From NCBI RefSeq assembly GCF_003023845.1, contig NZ_PYFT01000001.1, forward strand, positions 4,588,001 through 4,652,000: DNA of 64,000 nucleotides, read 5' to 3'. Below the pieces are notes generated by a model. The model was not told the origin of the DNA. It searched no databases and saw only the letters and a list, made by a program, of their open reading frames with translations. A program made the position numbers and the translations under genes. This stretch comes from Adhaeribacter arboris. Its GTDB lineage: Bacteria > Bacteroidota > Bacteroidia > Cytophagales > Hymenobacteraceae. This document shows, in pieces, positions 56,783 through 64,000 of this stretch. The first letter of the stretch is position 1. The number at the start of each line of letters is the position of its first letter.

Positions 56783-57005
56783 ACTAGACACTAGACACTA
56801 GATGTTGGACTTTTCTTAAACTGAAGGAATCTATTCATTCGATATGTTAGTGCTTCTCGCTACGTAAAGCTCGCTGCAAGTTTATGTGTTTTTTATTTAG
56901 CCATTAGCCATCATTAGTTAATGCCAAGCTTATAATTAATTTAAAAAGCTTAGGAGTAATTTTAATTAAAAGTCCAGTATCTAGTGTCAAATATCTAGCG
57001 TCTAT
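56783..57005. repeat. Inverted CACTAGA-type repeats between convergent genes
   Basis: At 56783-56814 the word ACTAGACACTAGACACTAG precedes ATGTTGGACTTTT; at 56968-57005 the reverse AAAAGTCCAGTATCTAGTGTC appears. About 19 of 21 positions are complementary. They lie at both ends of the gap between galU and the LpxR-like gene. Confidence 0.75.
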
Positions 57006-57008
57006 TTT

Positions 57009-58055
57009 CTAAAAAGCAAAGCCCACATTAAAGTGCATCCATTTGTGGCGACGACTACCTTTGAATTCCGGAGAAATAAAGGAAACGGCGCTTTCCAGGC
57101 GCATGCCTTTGATTATACAAACTAAACCCGTCTGACTTTCGAGTACAGTGCGGGAAATTTCGTTAGGCGCTAGCGTATAAATATTGTTTGAGTTAAAAAT
57201 TCCGCCCTGCATAGTAGCGTTGTATCCTACTAGTTTGCCTTGCGTTCGCCCGAAAGCGTAAAACTGAAATTTTCGTAAACTCTCCTGGCTACGTGCGGCT
57301 TTGTTGCTGATACCCAAATCAGAAAAATAAGAATTCATCCAGCCAAACCGCAGGTAAGCTCCCGCCCGAGCATTCGTGTACAAAGTACCCAGGCTGGCAC
57401 CGGCTTCGCCTAGTAACTCAAGCGGCTGGGTGCGCAAAATCTCTTTCTGATAATCAAGGTTATAATTTAAAATTAAATCGGTTTTAATCTGGTATTTCCA
57501 GCCTTGCGGCACGCCGTGGTGCAAGTACTCGTGAATAGCTCTTTGAAATTTGCCGGCGCCGGTGGCTGGCCCTAAAAATCCTAAGTCGAGGGAGCTGGTA
57601 AATCTTTCGTGCCGGATTTTATCTGTTGTACCTGCTACTTGCGTTACGAACATATAAGAGGCATACGGCCGGTCACCGAGGCGAATATTAGGATCGCGAA
57701 TGTTGGTTGGGGTAAAACTATCGTATTTATAAGCCAGACCGTAAAACTGTTCGGAGCGGGATTTGCTGGGCTGGATTAAAACTTTGTTTATCGGCGATTT
57801 GCGAAATGCCGGATTGTAATGTACTACCCCAATTCCTTGCGTATAATAATAATCCACTTTAAAGGTAGCGTCGTTATCAAAAATAAAGTAAAACAGCCTG
57901 GTAGAGTTAATAGTGGTAGAATCGGCAGCTACACTGGCTCTTGTTGTTAGCGAAAAAAAGAAGAAAAGCAAAAATAATAGTGGTTGTCCTACTGATTTTA
58001 AAAAAAAGAATTCGGATGGAAACCTGTTACGTACAAATTTTAGTAAATGCCTCAT
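57009..58055 (-). CDS. Lipid A deacylase LpxR-like outer-membrane protein (DUF2219)
   Basis: 348 residues. The N-terminus has a hydrophobic signal region (PLLFLLFFFFSLTTRASVAA). The core FIFDNDATFKVDYYYTQGI, IRLGDRPYASYMFVTQ and LDLGFLGPATGAGKFQRAIHEYL are the LpxR (DUF2219) motifs, followed by barrel strands ending in FNVGFAF. LpxR removes the 3'-acyloxyacyl chain of lipid A. The catalytic Asn (NDATF) and a His-containing segment are present, but activity is inferred. Convergent with galU. Confidence 0.82.
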   Translation of the reverse strand: MRHLLKFVRNRFPSEFFFLKSVGQPLLFLLFFFFSLTTRASVAADSTTINSTRLFYFIFDNDATFKVDYYYTQGIGVVHYNPAFRKSPINKVLIQPSKSRSEQFYGLAYKYDSFTPTNIRDPNIRLGDRPYASYMFVTQVAGTTDKIRHERFTSSLDLGFLGPATGAGKFQRAIHEYLHHGVPQGWKYQIKTDLILNYNLDYQKEILRTQPLELLGEAGASLGTLYTNARAGAYLRFGWMNSYFSDLGISNKAARSQESLRKFQFYAFGRTQGKLVGYNATMQGGIFNSNNIYTLAPNEISRTVLESQTGLVCIIKGMRLESAVSFISPEFKGSRRHKWMHFNVGFAF

Positions 58056-58149
58056 AAAGTGAAAAGCCAGGCAAACAACCTGGTGGTTTCTGCTTCAGCC
58101 ATTGGGGTATAAAATACGTTATAAAAAAATAAACGGTAAAAATTTAAAA

Positions 58150-58647
58150 ATGCGACCCTCATCCACCACTACTATCCCCGACGAACGCCTGAAATGGGTA
58201 GAAACCTTGTCTCGTGTAATGGACAGCCAGTTTAGATTACCCGGCACGCAGTTTAAATTTGGCTTAGATCCGCTTTTAGGTTTTATTCCTGTAGCGGGTG
58301 CGCTTTCCACTTATGCGGTATCGGGACTTTTGGTCTTTACCATGGCTCGTTACGGCGTTAGCCGGAAAGTAGTTATTCTAATGCTGATTAATATTTTTCT
58401 GGACTCCTTGATCGGCAGTATTCCGCTTATTGGTAATCTCTTCGATTTTGTGTATAAAGCCAATGACCGCAATGTGCGTTTACTTCGCCGCCATTACCAG
58501 GAAGGTACACACGCGGGCAGCGGTACCGGTATTCTGCTTTTAATTGCCTTATTTTTATTAGTTCTGATGGGCTTACTATTTTACGGTATCTGGACCTTGA
58601 GCGCGTATTTGTGGCAACACCTGCAACTTATTTTTAGCAGTTATTAA
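58150..58647 (+). CDS. DUF4112 family membrane protein
   Basis: 165 residues from MRPSSTTTIPDERLKWVETL (ATG 58150; the in-frame ATG at 58102 would add 16 basic residues). FKFGLDPLLGFIPVAGALSTYAVSGLLVF, the second helix and LIGSIPLIGNLFDFVYKANDRNVRLL match DUF4112. A third hydrophobic segment lies at the C-terminus. Function unknown. It is divergent from the LpxR-like gene. Confidence 0.9.
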   Translation: MRPSSTTTIPDERLKWVETLSRVMDSQFRLPGTQFKFGLDPLLGFIPVAGALSTYAVSGLLVFTMARYGVSRKVVILMLINIFLDSLIGSIPLIGNLFDFVYKANDRNVRLLRRHYQEGTHAGSGTGILLLIALFLLVLMGLLFYGIWTLSAYLWQHLQLIFSSY

Positions 58648-58995
58648 ATATCTTATTTGTAATTATATCTTCTAAAATTGATTGATGATTAAATACCTGT
58701 TTGTCCTTAATGCCACTGGTTTTGTCTTCATAAATAATTTTTATTCTTGAAAAATAAAAACCTCTTGCTAGCTAATAGCAAGAGGTTTTTACATAACCTA
58801 ATGATAACCTTACCTTATACGTTCTATCGGGTAGTATATGCAAAGCCTGTAGCGGAGCAAAGGTTTGGTATATGCCTTGTTAACCACAATATTTTTACTT
58901 CAAAATCACCTGCCACTCACTAGGAGATTTAGCAATAGTAGTTATACTGGTAGATTTAGCTATGCCAATATTGTAACCTCTGATTAGTTGAATGA
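58648..58995. other. Intergenic region with a bidirectional terminator
   Basis: About 350 bp between convergent genes. The hairpin is listed separately. On the minus strand just after the RDD stop there is a stretch that could be read as the tail of a shifted protein (SEWQVILK stop) but I cannot support it. Confidence 0.4.
58755..58791. terminator. Bidirectional terminator
   Basis: AAAAACCTCTTGCTA and TAGCAAGAGGTTTTT form a perfect 15-bp stem with a 5-base loop, between the DUF4112 and RDD genes. Confidence 0.88.
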
Positions 58996-59853
58996 CTATG
59001 ACATTTGTTTTTTTGCTGAAGGATATTTGGTTAAAATAGTTTTTACAACGTCTTTAATTAAGGGAGAATGTTCTAAGGATTCAACTCCCCCTTGATTTTT
59101 AAGGGCTTGATCAACAAATATATTACTTGTAAAGCTTTCAGTAACCTTTGTCTCTCCTGATTCAATATAAGTAGTCGTATTCCGGTAAGCACCAGCTTCT
59201 TTAACTCCTTCTACTTTTTCCAACTCATTCTTAACTAAAACAAGCTCATCTAATTCAGGGAAATTTCTATTTATATTAATAAAAAATAAAAACATCAAAA
59301 GGGATGCAATGCTTCCATAAATATAAAATATATAAGGTTTAACTCTTTTAATTTCCATTGGTTCAAATTCTTGTCCCTCAGAAACAACATAAGTTTTTAG
59401 GATAAAGTCATGGAGAGTTTTCCTGTTAAACTTATTTAAAATGTAAAGTAAAATTACCCCAACTATAAATATAGTGCAGATTAAACTTTTTGCCTGATTA
59501 AAAGAAGATTCTACAGCTACACCGGGAAATTTGAAGTCTAACAAAAAATAGGGAAGTAATAAGATTAAGGACCTTAAAAATGATTTTTGCAGGGTTAAAA
59601 ACTTTTCATCTTCATCTATCACCTGAATTTTCATTAATTTCTTTCCAAATGTTTGCCCTTCTTGTAAATAGGAGTTTAAAACAGTAAAATACAATAGGCT
59701 AATCGAAAAGCCAATCAAAATACCATTGTTGCCTAATTTCACGAAAGCATCTTTAAAGAAAAGGCCTAATATAAAGCCAAAAGTACCTAGGGATACAATG
59801 TCTATTAATAGGGCAAATACCCTAGGCCAAAATTTAACAATTGAAAAGTTCAT
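58996..59853 (-). CDS. RDD family membrane protein
   Basis: 285 residues, AT-rich. WPRVFALLIDIVSLGTFGFILGL opens the RDD domain (conserved Arg and Asp), and GQTFGKKLMKIQVIDED is the second RDD block. About five hydrophobic helices are visible. After residue about 195 comes a soluble C-terminal part (NFPELDELVLVKNELEKVEGVKEAG...). The family is often linked to transport of small molecules; function unclear. Convergent with the DUF4112 gene, 142 bp after a terminator from its stop. Confidence 0.87.
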   Translation of the reverse strand: MNFSIVKFWPRVFALLIDIVSLGTFGFILGLFFKDAFVKLGNNGILIGFSISLLYFTVLNSYLQEGQTFGKKLMKIQVIDEDEKFLTLQKSFLRSLILLLPYFLLDFKFPGVAVESSFNQAKSLICTIFIVGVILLYILNKFNRKTLHDFILKTYVVSEGQEFEPMEIKRVKPYIFYIYGSIASLLMFLFFININRNFPELDELVLVKNELEKVEGVKEAGAYRNTTTYIESGETKVTESFTSNIFVDQALKNQGGVESLEHSPLIKDVVKTILTKYPSAKKQMS

Positions 59854-59903
59854 TTTTTAATTTTTATATTGTGGCTAGCTATCAGGTATGATCCATTAAA
59901 AAC

Positions 59904-60524
59904 TTAATCCCGCAGCTTATTATGCAGCTTTTGTGCTTGCAGGCGGGCAACGCCTTTCAGAATATCGCTGGTGTTGGTAATTTCAGTGGCTTGCCAGTAA
60001 TCACCTTTGTCCTGCATTTTTACCTCCAACACAAACGTAGTATCGTAGCGGGGCTGCGTAAATTCCAAACCAACAAAAGCCGTTTCGCCCTCTTCGCGGG
60101 TATATTTTACGCCTTTAAACTTACTGTCTTCGCTTACTACTTTGTTCCATAAACCATTGAACGAAATATCTACTTTTTTCTCCCGGGTGGGGTCTTTGGC
60201 AAATGAACCCGTTTCTACGAATTTCTGCACTTCTTTGCGGGCTACACCAGCTAATTGCGGTTTCATAAACTGCAAAGCCTGCTTTAGAACCATACTACCC
60301 GGATTTAACATCCCGATCAATCCTTTCTGCCGCGACATGTCGTTTACCAAATTACCGGTAATGCTTTCAAGGTTTACGTATTTTTCGAAAGTTGCCATAT
60401 CATGATCCTGCAGGGCTTCGTGCGCTTGTAACAGCGAATACTTCGGACTTGAGACTAAATTTTGATAATAGAAATAACCGCTAAGGGCAACAAGAATGAC
60501 TACAACCAGTAAAAACTTCTTCAT
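59904..60524 (-). CDS. DUF2939-like membrane-anchored protein
   Basis: 206 residues from MKKFLLVVVILVALSGYFYY (ATG 60524; the in-frame ATG at 60563 adds 13 residues). One N-terminal transmembrane or signal-anchor helix. The sequence SLLQAHEALQDHDMATFEKYVNLESI and the C-terminal WQATEITNTSDILKGVARL fit DUF2939. Function unknown. It is 50 bp upstream of the RDD gene on the same strand and may be cotranscribed. Confidence 0.78.
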   Translation of the reverse strand: MKKFLLVVVILVALSGYFYYQNLVSSPKYSLLQAHEALQDHDMATFEKYVNLESITGNLVNDMSRQKGLIGMLNPGSMVLKQALQFMKPQLAGVARKEVQKFVETGSFAKDPTREKKVDISFNGLWNKVVSEDSKFKGVKYTREEGETAFVGLEFTQPRYDTTFVLEVKMQDKGDYWQATEITNTSDILKGVARLQAQKLHNKLRD

Positions 60525-60563
60525 AAAATTTGATAATGGGCTAATACAATAATTTTTTGGCAA

Positions 60564-60906
60564 AGGTATTATGCCTTAACTATTACCTGTGCGCTAAATT
60601 TTCAAAAAGCACGACAACATTTAGGTAAGCCTACTAAAACACAGCAAGGTTCTTAAAAAAATACTACCTGTTTATTCCCGGGTTAATTTGATACAGGAGC
60701 TTGAAGAAAGGCTCCAATACTTACGCTATTTTATAGTTCTTCATTGCCGTGGTTCTTTCTCTTCCTTTAGGGAATTACTGCCAATAACCACCAGGTTTTT
60801 AAACGAGACAACTTAGATGATAGAATTTTGTCATTCTACCAGAAAGAATAATTTCAGACCAAATTTTTGAGGATTTCAGGAGGACTTATCAGATATTTAA
60901 ATAAAG
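60564..60906. other. Intergenic region before the BlaI-type operon
   Basis: About 340 bp of divergent upstream sequence, holding promoters for the DUF2939 gene and the BlaI operon. No ORF was seen. The operators begin at 60907. Confidence 0.45.
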
Positions 60907-60922
60907 TACGAAAAATTTCGTA
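60907..60922. promoter_or_regulatory. Palindromic operator 1 of BlaI/M56 operon
   Basis: TACGAAAAATTTCGTA is a near-perfect dyad (arms TACGAAA/TTTCGTA) of the size bound by BlaI/MecI repressors. It sits 76 bp before the repressor start. Confidence 0.7.
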
Positions 60923-60937
60923 TAATTAATTTGGAAG

Positions 60938-60953
60938 TACGAATTATTTCGTA
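60938..60953. promoter_or_regulatory. Palindromic operator 2 of BlaI/M56 operon
   Basis: TACGAATTATTTCGTA repeats operator 1 with 31 bp between starts (three helical turns). It ends 44 bp before the repressor start. Two phased dyads argue for cooperative repressor binding. Confidence 0.7.
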
Positions 60954-60997
60954 TATGTTTGAATCAAAGTAGTTTTTTATCTTTAAATCCTGATGAT

Positions 60998-61387
60998 ATG
61001 ACAGATATTCAACCTGTAAAACCAACCGAAACGGAATTGGAAATCCTGCAACTATTGTGGGAGCATGGGCCTAGTACGGTACGTTTTGTAAACGAAAAAC
61101 AAAACGAAAACAAAGAAGTAGGCTATACCACCACCCTAAAAATTATGCAGATTATGGCCGAAAAAAACTTTATCGCCGCCGATAAAAGTAGCCGGTCGCA
61201 TGTTTACCAGGCATTACTGCCCGAAGAAGATACGCAAAGGCAGTTGCTCGACAAGTTCCTGGATACGGCTTTCCGGGGTTCAGCGAGCAAGTTAGTGTTG
61301 CAGGCTCTTGGAAATCACCGCACATCCGAAGACGAATTAAATCAGATCCGCCATTTATTAGATAAACTGGAAGGAGGTCAACAATGA
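60998..61387 (+). CDS. BlaI/MecI/CopY family repressor
   Basis: 129 residues from MTDIQPVKPTETELEILQLL (ATG 60998; a TTG at 60959 is less likely and would overlap the operator spacing). Winged-helix: LEILQLLWEHGPSTVRFVNE, VGYTTTLKIMQIMAEKNFI, and the C-terminal dimerisation region. BlaI-type repressors are cleaved or released when a membrane M56 protease senses a signal. The stop overlaps the next start (ATGA), so the pair is coupled, and two dyads upstream are its likely operators. Confidence 0.93.
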   Translation: MTDIQPVKPTETELEILQLLWEHGPSTVRFVNEKQNENKEVGYTTTLKIMQIMAEKNFIAADKSSRSHVYQALLPEEDTQRQLLDKFLDTAFRGSASKLVLQALGNHRTSEDELNQIRHLLDKLEGGQQ

Positions 61388-63729
61388 ATTACTTACCTGC
61401 ATTTATCACGCCCAGATTAGTAGAAGCCCTCGGCTGGACTATTCTGCACTCGCTTTGGCAAGGCGCTTTAGTTGCTATTACCTTATCCGTACTCATGATT
61501 TTGCTGCACCGGCACTCGGCCCGGATCCGTTACGCAGTAGCTACTATGGCTTTATTTTCGACGCTGGTTATTGCCGGTATTACTTTTATTCGTACGTACC
61601 AGCAAGTACCACAACCCGTTCCGGTTTCTAACTCCATTGCTCGGGAAATTCAACCCTCGGTAACGAATTCGGCCAGCAAACCGATGCCTGCTTTAACTCC
61701 TTCTGGTAGTACAAAATCGGTGCTGCGGGGGGCTATTTTAATAAATTTTAAGTATTATTTCAGTAAGCATTTGCCGGTAGTAGTACTTGTATGGCTATTA
61801 GGTATGCTAACCATGCTGCTGAAATTTTTAGGCGGATTGGCCTACGTGCAACGGTTAAAACATTATAAAACCTATGCATTAGGAACTGCCTGGAATACCC
61901 GGTTAGCCAATATGGCGCACAGCTTGCGCGTGAAACAATCCGTGCGCCTCTTTGAATCGGCTCTGGTAAAAACCCCTTTGGTAATTGGTTATTTAAAGCC
62001 GATTATACTACTGCCTTTCGGCACTATTGCCAGCCTAAGTCCCGAACAGGTAGAAGCCATTCTGGCCCACGAACTAGCGCATATTTACCGAAAAGATTAT
62101 TTATTTAATATGCTGCAGGCTTTCGTAGAAATATTGTTCTTCTTTAATCCGGCTATTTGGTGGATGAGCGATTACGTACGGGTAGAACGCGAAAATTGCT
62201 GCGACGATCAAGCCATTGCCGTTTGTGGTAACCCGCTTATTTACGCTCGGGCTTTGGCTAGTCTCGAAACCATTGCGGTAAAATCGCCGCGGTTAACTTT
62301 AGCTTTTGCGGGTAAAGATGGGTCGTTATTGGGCCGGATAAAGCGATTAGTACAGCAGCCTAATCGGCGGCCTACTTTTTCGGAAGGATTTCTAGCGGCT
62401 TGCGTACTTATTGTTGGTTTAACGCTTCTTTCGGTAAGTGCGGTTGCCGGTTTTAAGGTGGCGGTTAAAACGGTTAAAAAAACCAGCTTACCAACAGTGG
62501 CAAAGATAAGTCAGCCCAAGAAAGTACTGGTTTCACCAGCCGAAGAGGTAAATAATTTAGAAGCTACTATTCTCAGCTTCGCCGATTCTGTTAGTGGTAA
62601 AAAGAGCGATCTTATTATTATAAAAAATAAAAAAGGCGCTATTACCGAGCTTTACGTGGACGGCCAAAAAATACCTAAAGCCAATATTGCCGATTTCCGG
62701 AAAGAAATTGATGCCGCCATGGCCGTCACTCAACAGGCGGCTCGCTTGCAACCTGCCGCTGTGCCGGAGCAATTAGCTAAAACTAAAAAAGCATTAAAAA
62801 AGCTGGAATCGAACAATAACCAGTATTCCTTTTCTTACCGCGGCGATTTCGACGACTTTTCTGATGTTCCCGTTCCTCCTGTTCCCCCAGTAGAACCGGT
62901 GCCGGCTGTTCCGTCTTTTGAGGCTTTCCCACCGTTTCCACCTTTTCCTTCCTTCCCAGCTAAAATGAAGAGTCCTTTGGAATATCTGCGTTCCGATGAA
63001 GTAACGGAGAAAACATTACTGGTAATTGATGGCAAAAAAACGCATAAAGCCAAAGGCCAAAATCCGTTAGCTGGTCTTTCCGATGATAATATCCGAGGTA
63101 TTAACGTACTAGAAGGAGAAAAAGCTGCCCAGAAATACGGTAAAGAAGGAAAAGATGGCGTGGTGGAAGTTTATACCGGACCGGGCAAAGGCCACTTCTT
63201 TTATTATGGTTCCGATGAGGATGACGAAACGCTCCGGCAGCACGCCGCCCATGTTAGCCGAGCCGAAGACGAAAGATTGCGGTACCAAGATCGGATGCGC
63301 GAAAATCTAAGATTCCAAAACGATAGAAACATTGCCCGCCTGAAGGAACAAGAAATACGGATGAAAGCAGAAGAAGCGCGCATGAAAGAGCACGAAGTTC
63401 GCATGAAAGCCGATGAAAAACGACGAATGAAAGAACACGAGATCAGAATGCAAGAGCACGAAGCTAGAATGAAAGAGCATGCCATACGTGCCAAAGAACA
63501 CGAAGCCCGCGCCGCCCAATTCGAAGAAATTAAAAAAGAACTGGTAAAAGATAAATTAATCGATGCGAACAGTAAAAACCTCTCGATTAATATTAACCAG
63601 GATGGCTTTACGCTGAACGGCGTAAAACAACCGGCCGCTATTTTTGAAAAGTATAAAAAACTCTTTTTCCCGGATCGGAAAGACTGGTCCGGCTCTTTTA
63701 ACCAATCCATTAATATTAACGAGGATTAA
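61384..63729 (+). CDS. M56 (BlaR1-type) metalloprotease with plug-like and charged heptad C-terminus
   Basis: 781 residues. The N-terminal 340 residues hold about four membrane helices and the M56 zinc motif HELAH (229-233, in EAILAHELAHIYRKDYLF) with RVERENCCDDQAIAV (266-280). A linker follows, then a Pro/Phe-rich stretch (VPVPPVPPVEPVPAVPSFEA around 500). About 545-597 (NIRGINVLEGEKAAQKYGKE, GKDGVVEVYTG) resembles a TonB-receptor plug fragment. From about 640 to 720 is a charged repeat of RMKEHE heptads. It senses an unknown signal and releases the repressor. No beta-lactamase is seen nearby. Confidence 0.9.
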   Translation: MNYLPAFITPRLVEALGWTILHSLWQGALVAITLSVLMILLHRHSARIRYAVATMALFSTLVIAGITFIRTYQQVPQPVPVSNSIAREIQPSVTNSASKPMPALTPSGSTKSVLRGAILINFKYYFSKHLPVVVLVWLLGMLTMLLKFLGGLAYVQRLKHYKTYALGTAWNTRLANMAHSLRVKQSVRLFESALVKTPLVIGYLKPIILLPFGTIASLSPEQVEAILAHELAHIYRKDYLFNMLQAFVEILFFFNPAIWWMSDYVRVERENCCDDQAIAVCGNPLIYARALASLETIAVKSPRLTLAFAGKDGSLLGRIKRLVQQPNRRPTFSEGFLAACVLIVGLTLLSVSAVAGFKVAVKTVKKTSLPTVAKISQPKKVLVSPAEEVNNLEATILSFADSVSGKKSDLIIIKNKKGAITELYVDGQKIPKANIADFRKEIDAAMAVTQQAARLQPAAVPEQLAKTKKALKKLESNNNQYSFSYRGDFDDFSDVPVPPVPPVEPVPAVPSFEAFPPFPPFPSFPAKMKSPLEYLRSDEVTEKTLLVIDGKKTHKAKGQNPLAGLSDDNIRGINVLEGEKAAQKYGKEGKDGVVEVYTGPGKGHFFYYGSDEDDETLRQHAAHVSRAEDERLRYQDRMRENLRFQNDRNIARLKEQEIRMKAEEARMKEHEVRMKADEKRRMKEHEIRMQEHEARMKEHAIRAKEHEARAAQFEEIKKELVKDKLIDANSKNLSININQDGFTLNGVKQPAAIFEKYKKLFFPDRKDWSGSFNQSININED

Positions 63730-63756
63730 CAGTTTTAAATTAGTTAGTTTACAGGG

Positions 63757-63785
63757 AAAGAGAAGCCACTGGCTTCTCTTTTTAT
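63757..63785 (+). terminator. Terminator after M56 gene
   Basis: AAAGAGAAGCC (63757-63767) and GGCTTCTCTTT (63771-63781) form an 11-bp stem with a 3-base loop and a T tail. Confidence 0.88.
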
Positions 63786-63864
63786 TTTTAAATTCCTATC
63801 AAATACTAATTAACCAGATTTACTTTATCTTGCCCCACGCTTCCACTTGATACATTCTAGAAGC

Positions 63865-64000
63865 ATGGCAAACCGAAGAAAATTTAATACTTGCCCCAAC
63901 TGCGCCTATCAATTCCACGGAGTAGATAATTTTTGCCCTAATTGTGGCCAGGAAAATCACAACCTAAACGTTCCGTTCAAACACCTCTTCCTGGAACTGC
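63865..64000 (+). CDS. DUF3667 family membrane protein (5' end only)
   Basis: Opens at ATG 63865 with MANRRKFNTCPNCAYQFHGV followed by NFCPNCGQENH, a zinc-ribbon of two CxxC pairs. It continues NLNVPFKHLFLEL to the last base of the window. This N-terminus is the mark of DUF3667, a Bacteroidota membrane family of unknown function. The rest is outside the window. Confidence 0.75.
   Translation, partial: MANRRKFNTCPNCAYQFHGVDNFCPNCGQENHNLNVPFKHLFLEL

Noticed and set aside
58905-58995. Protein tail in another frame after the RDD gene (SEWQVILK)
   Set aside because: About 40 codons without a start; could suggest a frameshifted C-terminus, but there is nothing to compare with.
60907-60953. CRISPR-like or tandem repeat array
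   Set aside because: Only two short dyads with helical phasing before a repressor gene; operator is the simpler reading.

Overview
The window looks like a chromosomal segment of a Bacteroidota bacterium, most likely order Cytophagales (Hymenobacteraceae or Adhaeribacter-like; this placement is inferred from gene content and style, not computed). Supporting signs are a SusC/SusD outer-membrane pair, a C-terminal type IX secretion (T9SS) sorting domain, many DUFs typical of the phylum, weak or absent Shine-Dalgarno sequences, several TTG/GTG starts, and moderate GC with AT-rich orphan genes.

Layout. 1-10 kb: a truncated DUF4097 gene, the SusC/SusD pair, an SMI1/KNR4 protein, a sialidase-like lipoprotein, a toast-rack beta protein and a VOC protein. 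10-25 kb: housekeeping and envelope genes (DUF885 lipoprotein, YihY, recJ, a two-component system with a frameshifted kinase, MOSC, DUF2911, an oxidoreductase, psd, msrC, ribD, prmC). 25.9-33.1 kb: nucleotide-sugar genes for a surface polysaccharide (acetyltransferase, tviB-like, galE, rfbB, tviC/wbpP-like, rfbA) with no glycosyltransferases. 33.3-38 kb: two amidohydrolase-family exported proteins with degenerate active sites. 38.4-43 kb: rplU-rpmA and the class Ia ribonucleotide reductase nrdB-nrdA. 43.1-45.9 kb: an AT-rich accessory patch with a two-gene Pycsar-type anti-phage system (cNMP-binding/TIR effector plus nucleotide cyclase), then a REP-associated transposase (RAYT) between two near-identical 150-bp palindromic units and followed by a relic of a second RAYT. 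45.9-54 kb: arfB, a 2Fe-2S ferredoxin, a PAS-LuxR regulator, ferritin, small DUF proteins and a frameshifted kelch/T9SS protein. 54.7-63.7 kb: a GHMP (glucuronokinase-like) kinase with galU, LpxR-like, DUF4112, RDD and DUF2939 proteins, and a BlaI/M56 antirepressor pair with two clear operators. A DUF3667 gene runs off the end.

The most interesting signals are the Pycsar operon next to the RAYT/REP array, a dispersed structured intergenic repeat (four copies, same orientation) whose hairpin stems differ while loop sequence is kept, two poly-G tracts each one base short of an intact reading frame in a sensor kinase and a secreted protein, and twin palindromic operators of the BlaI-type repressor. 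No tRNA, rRNA, CRISPR array or complete insertion sequence other than the RAYT was seen.
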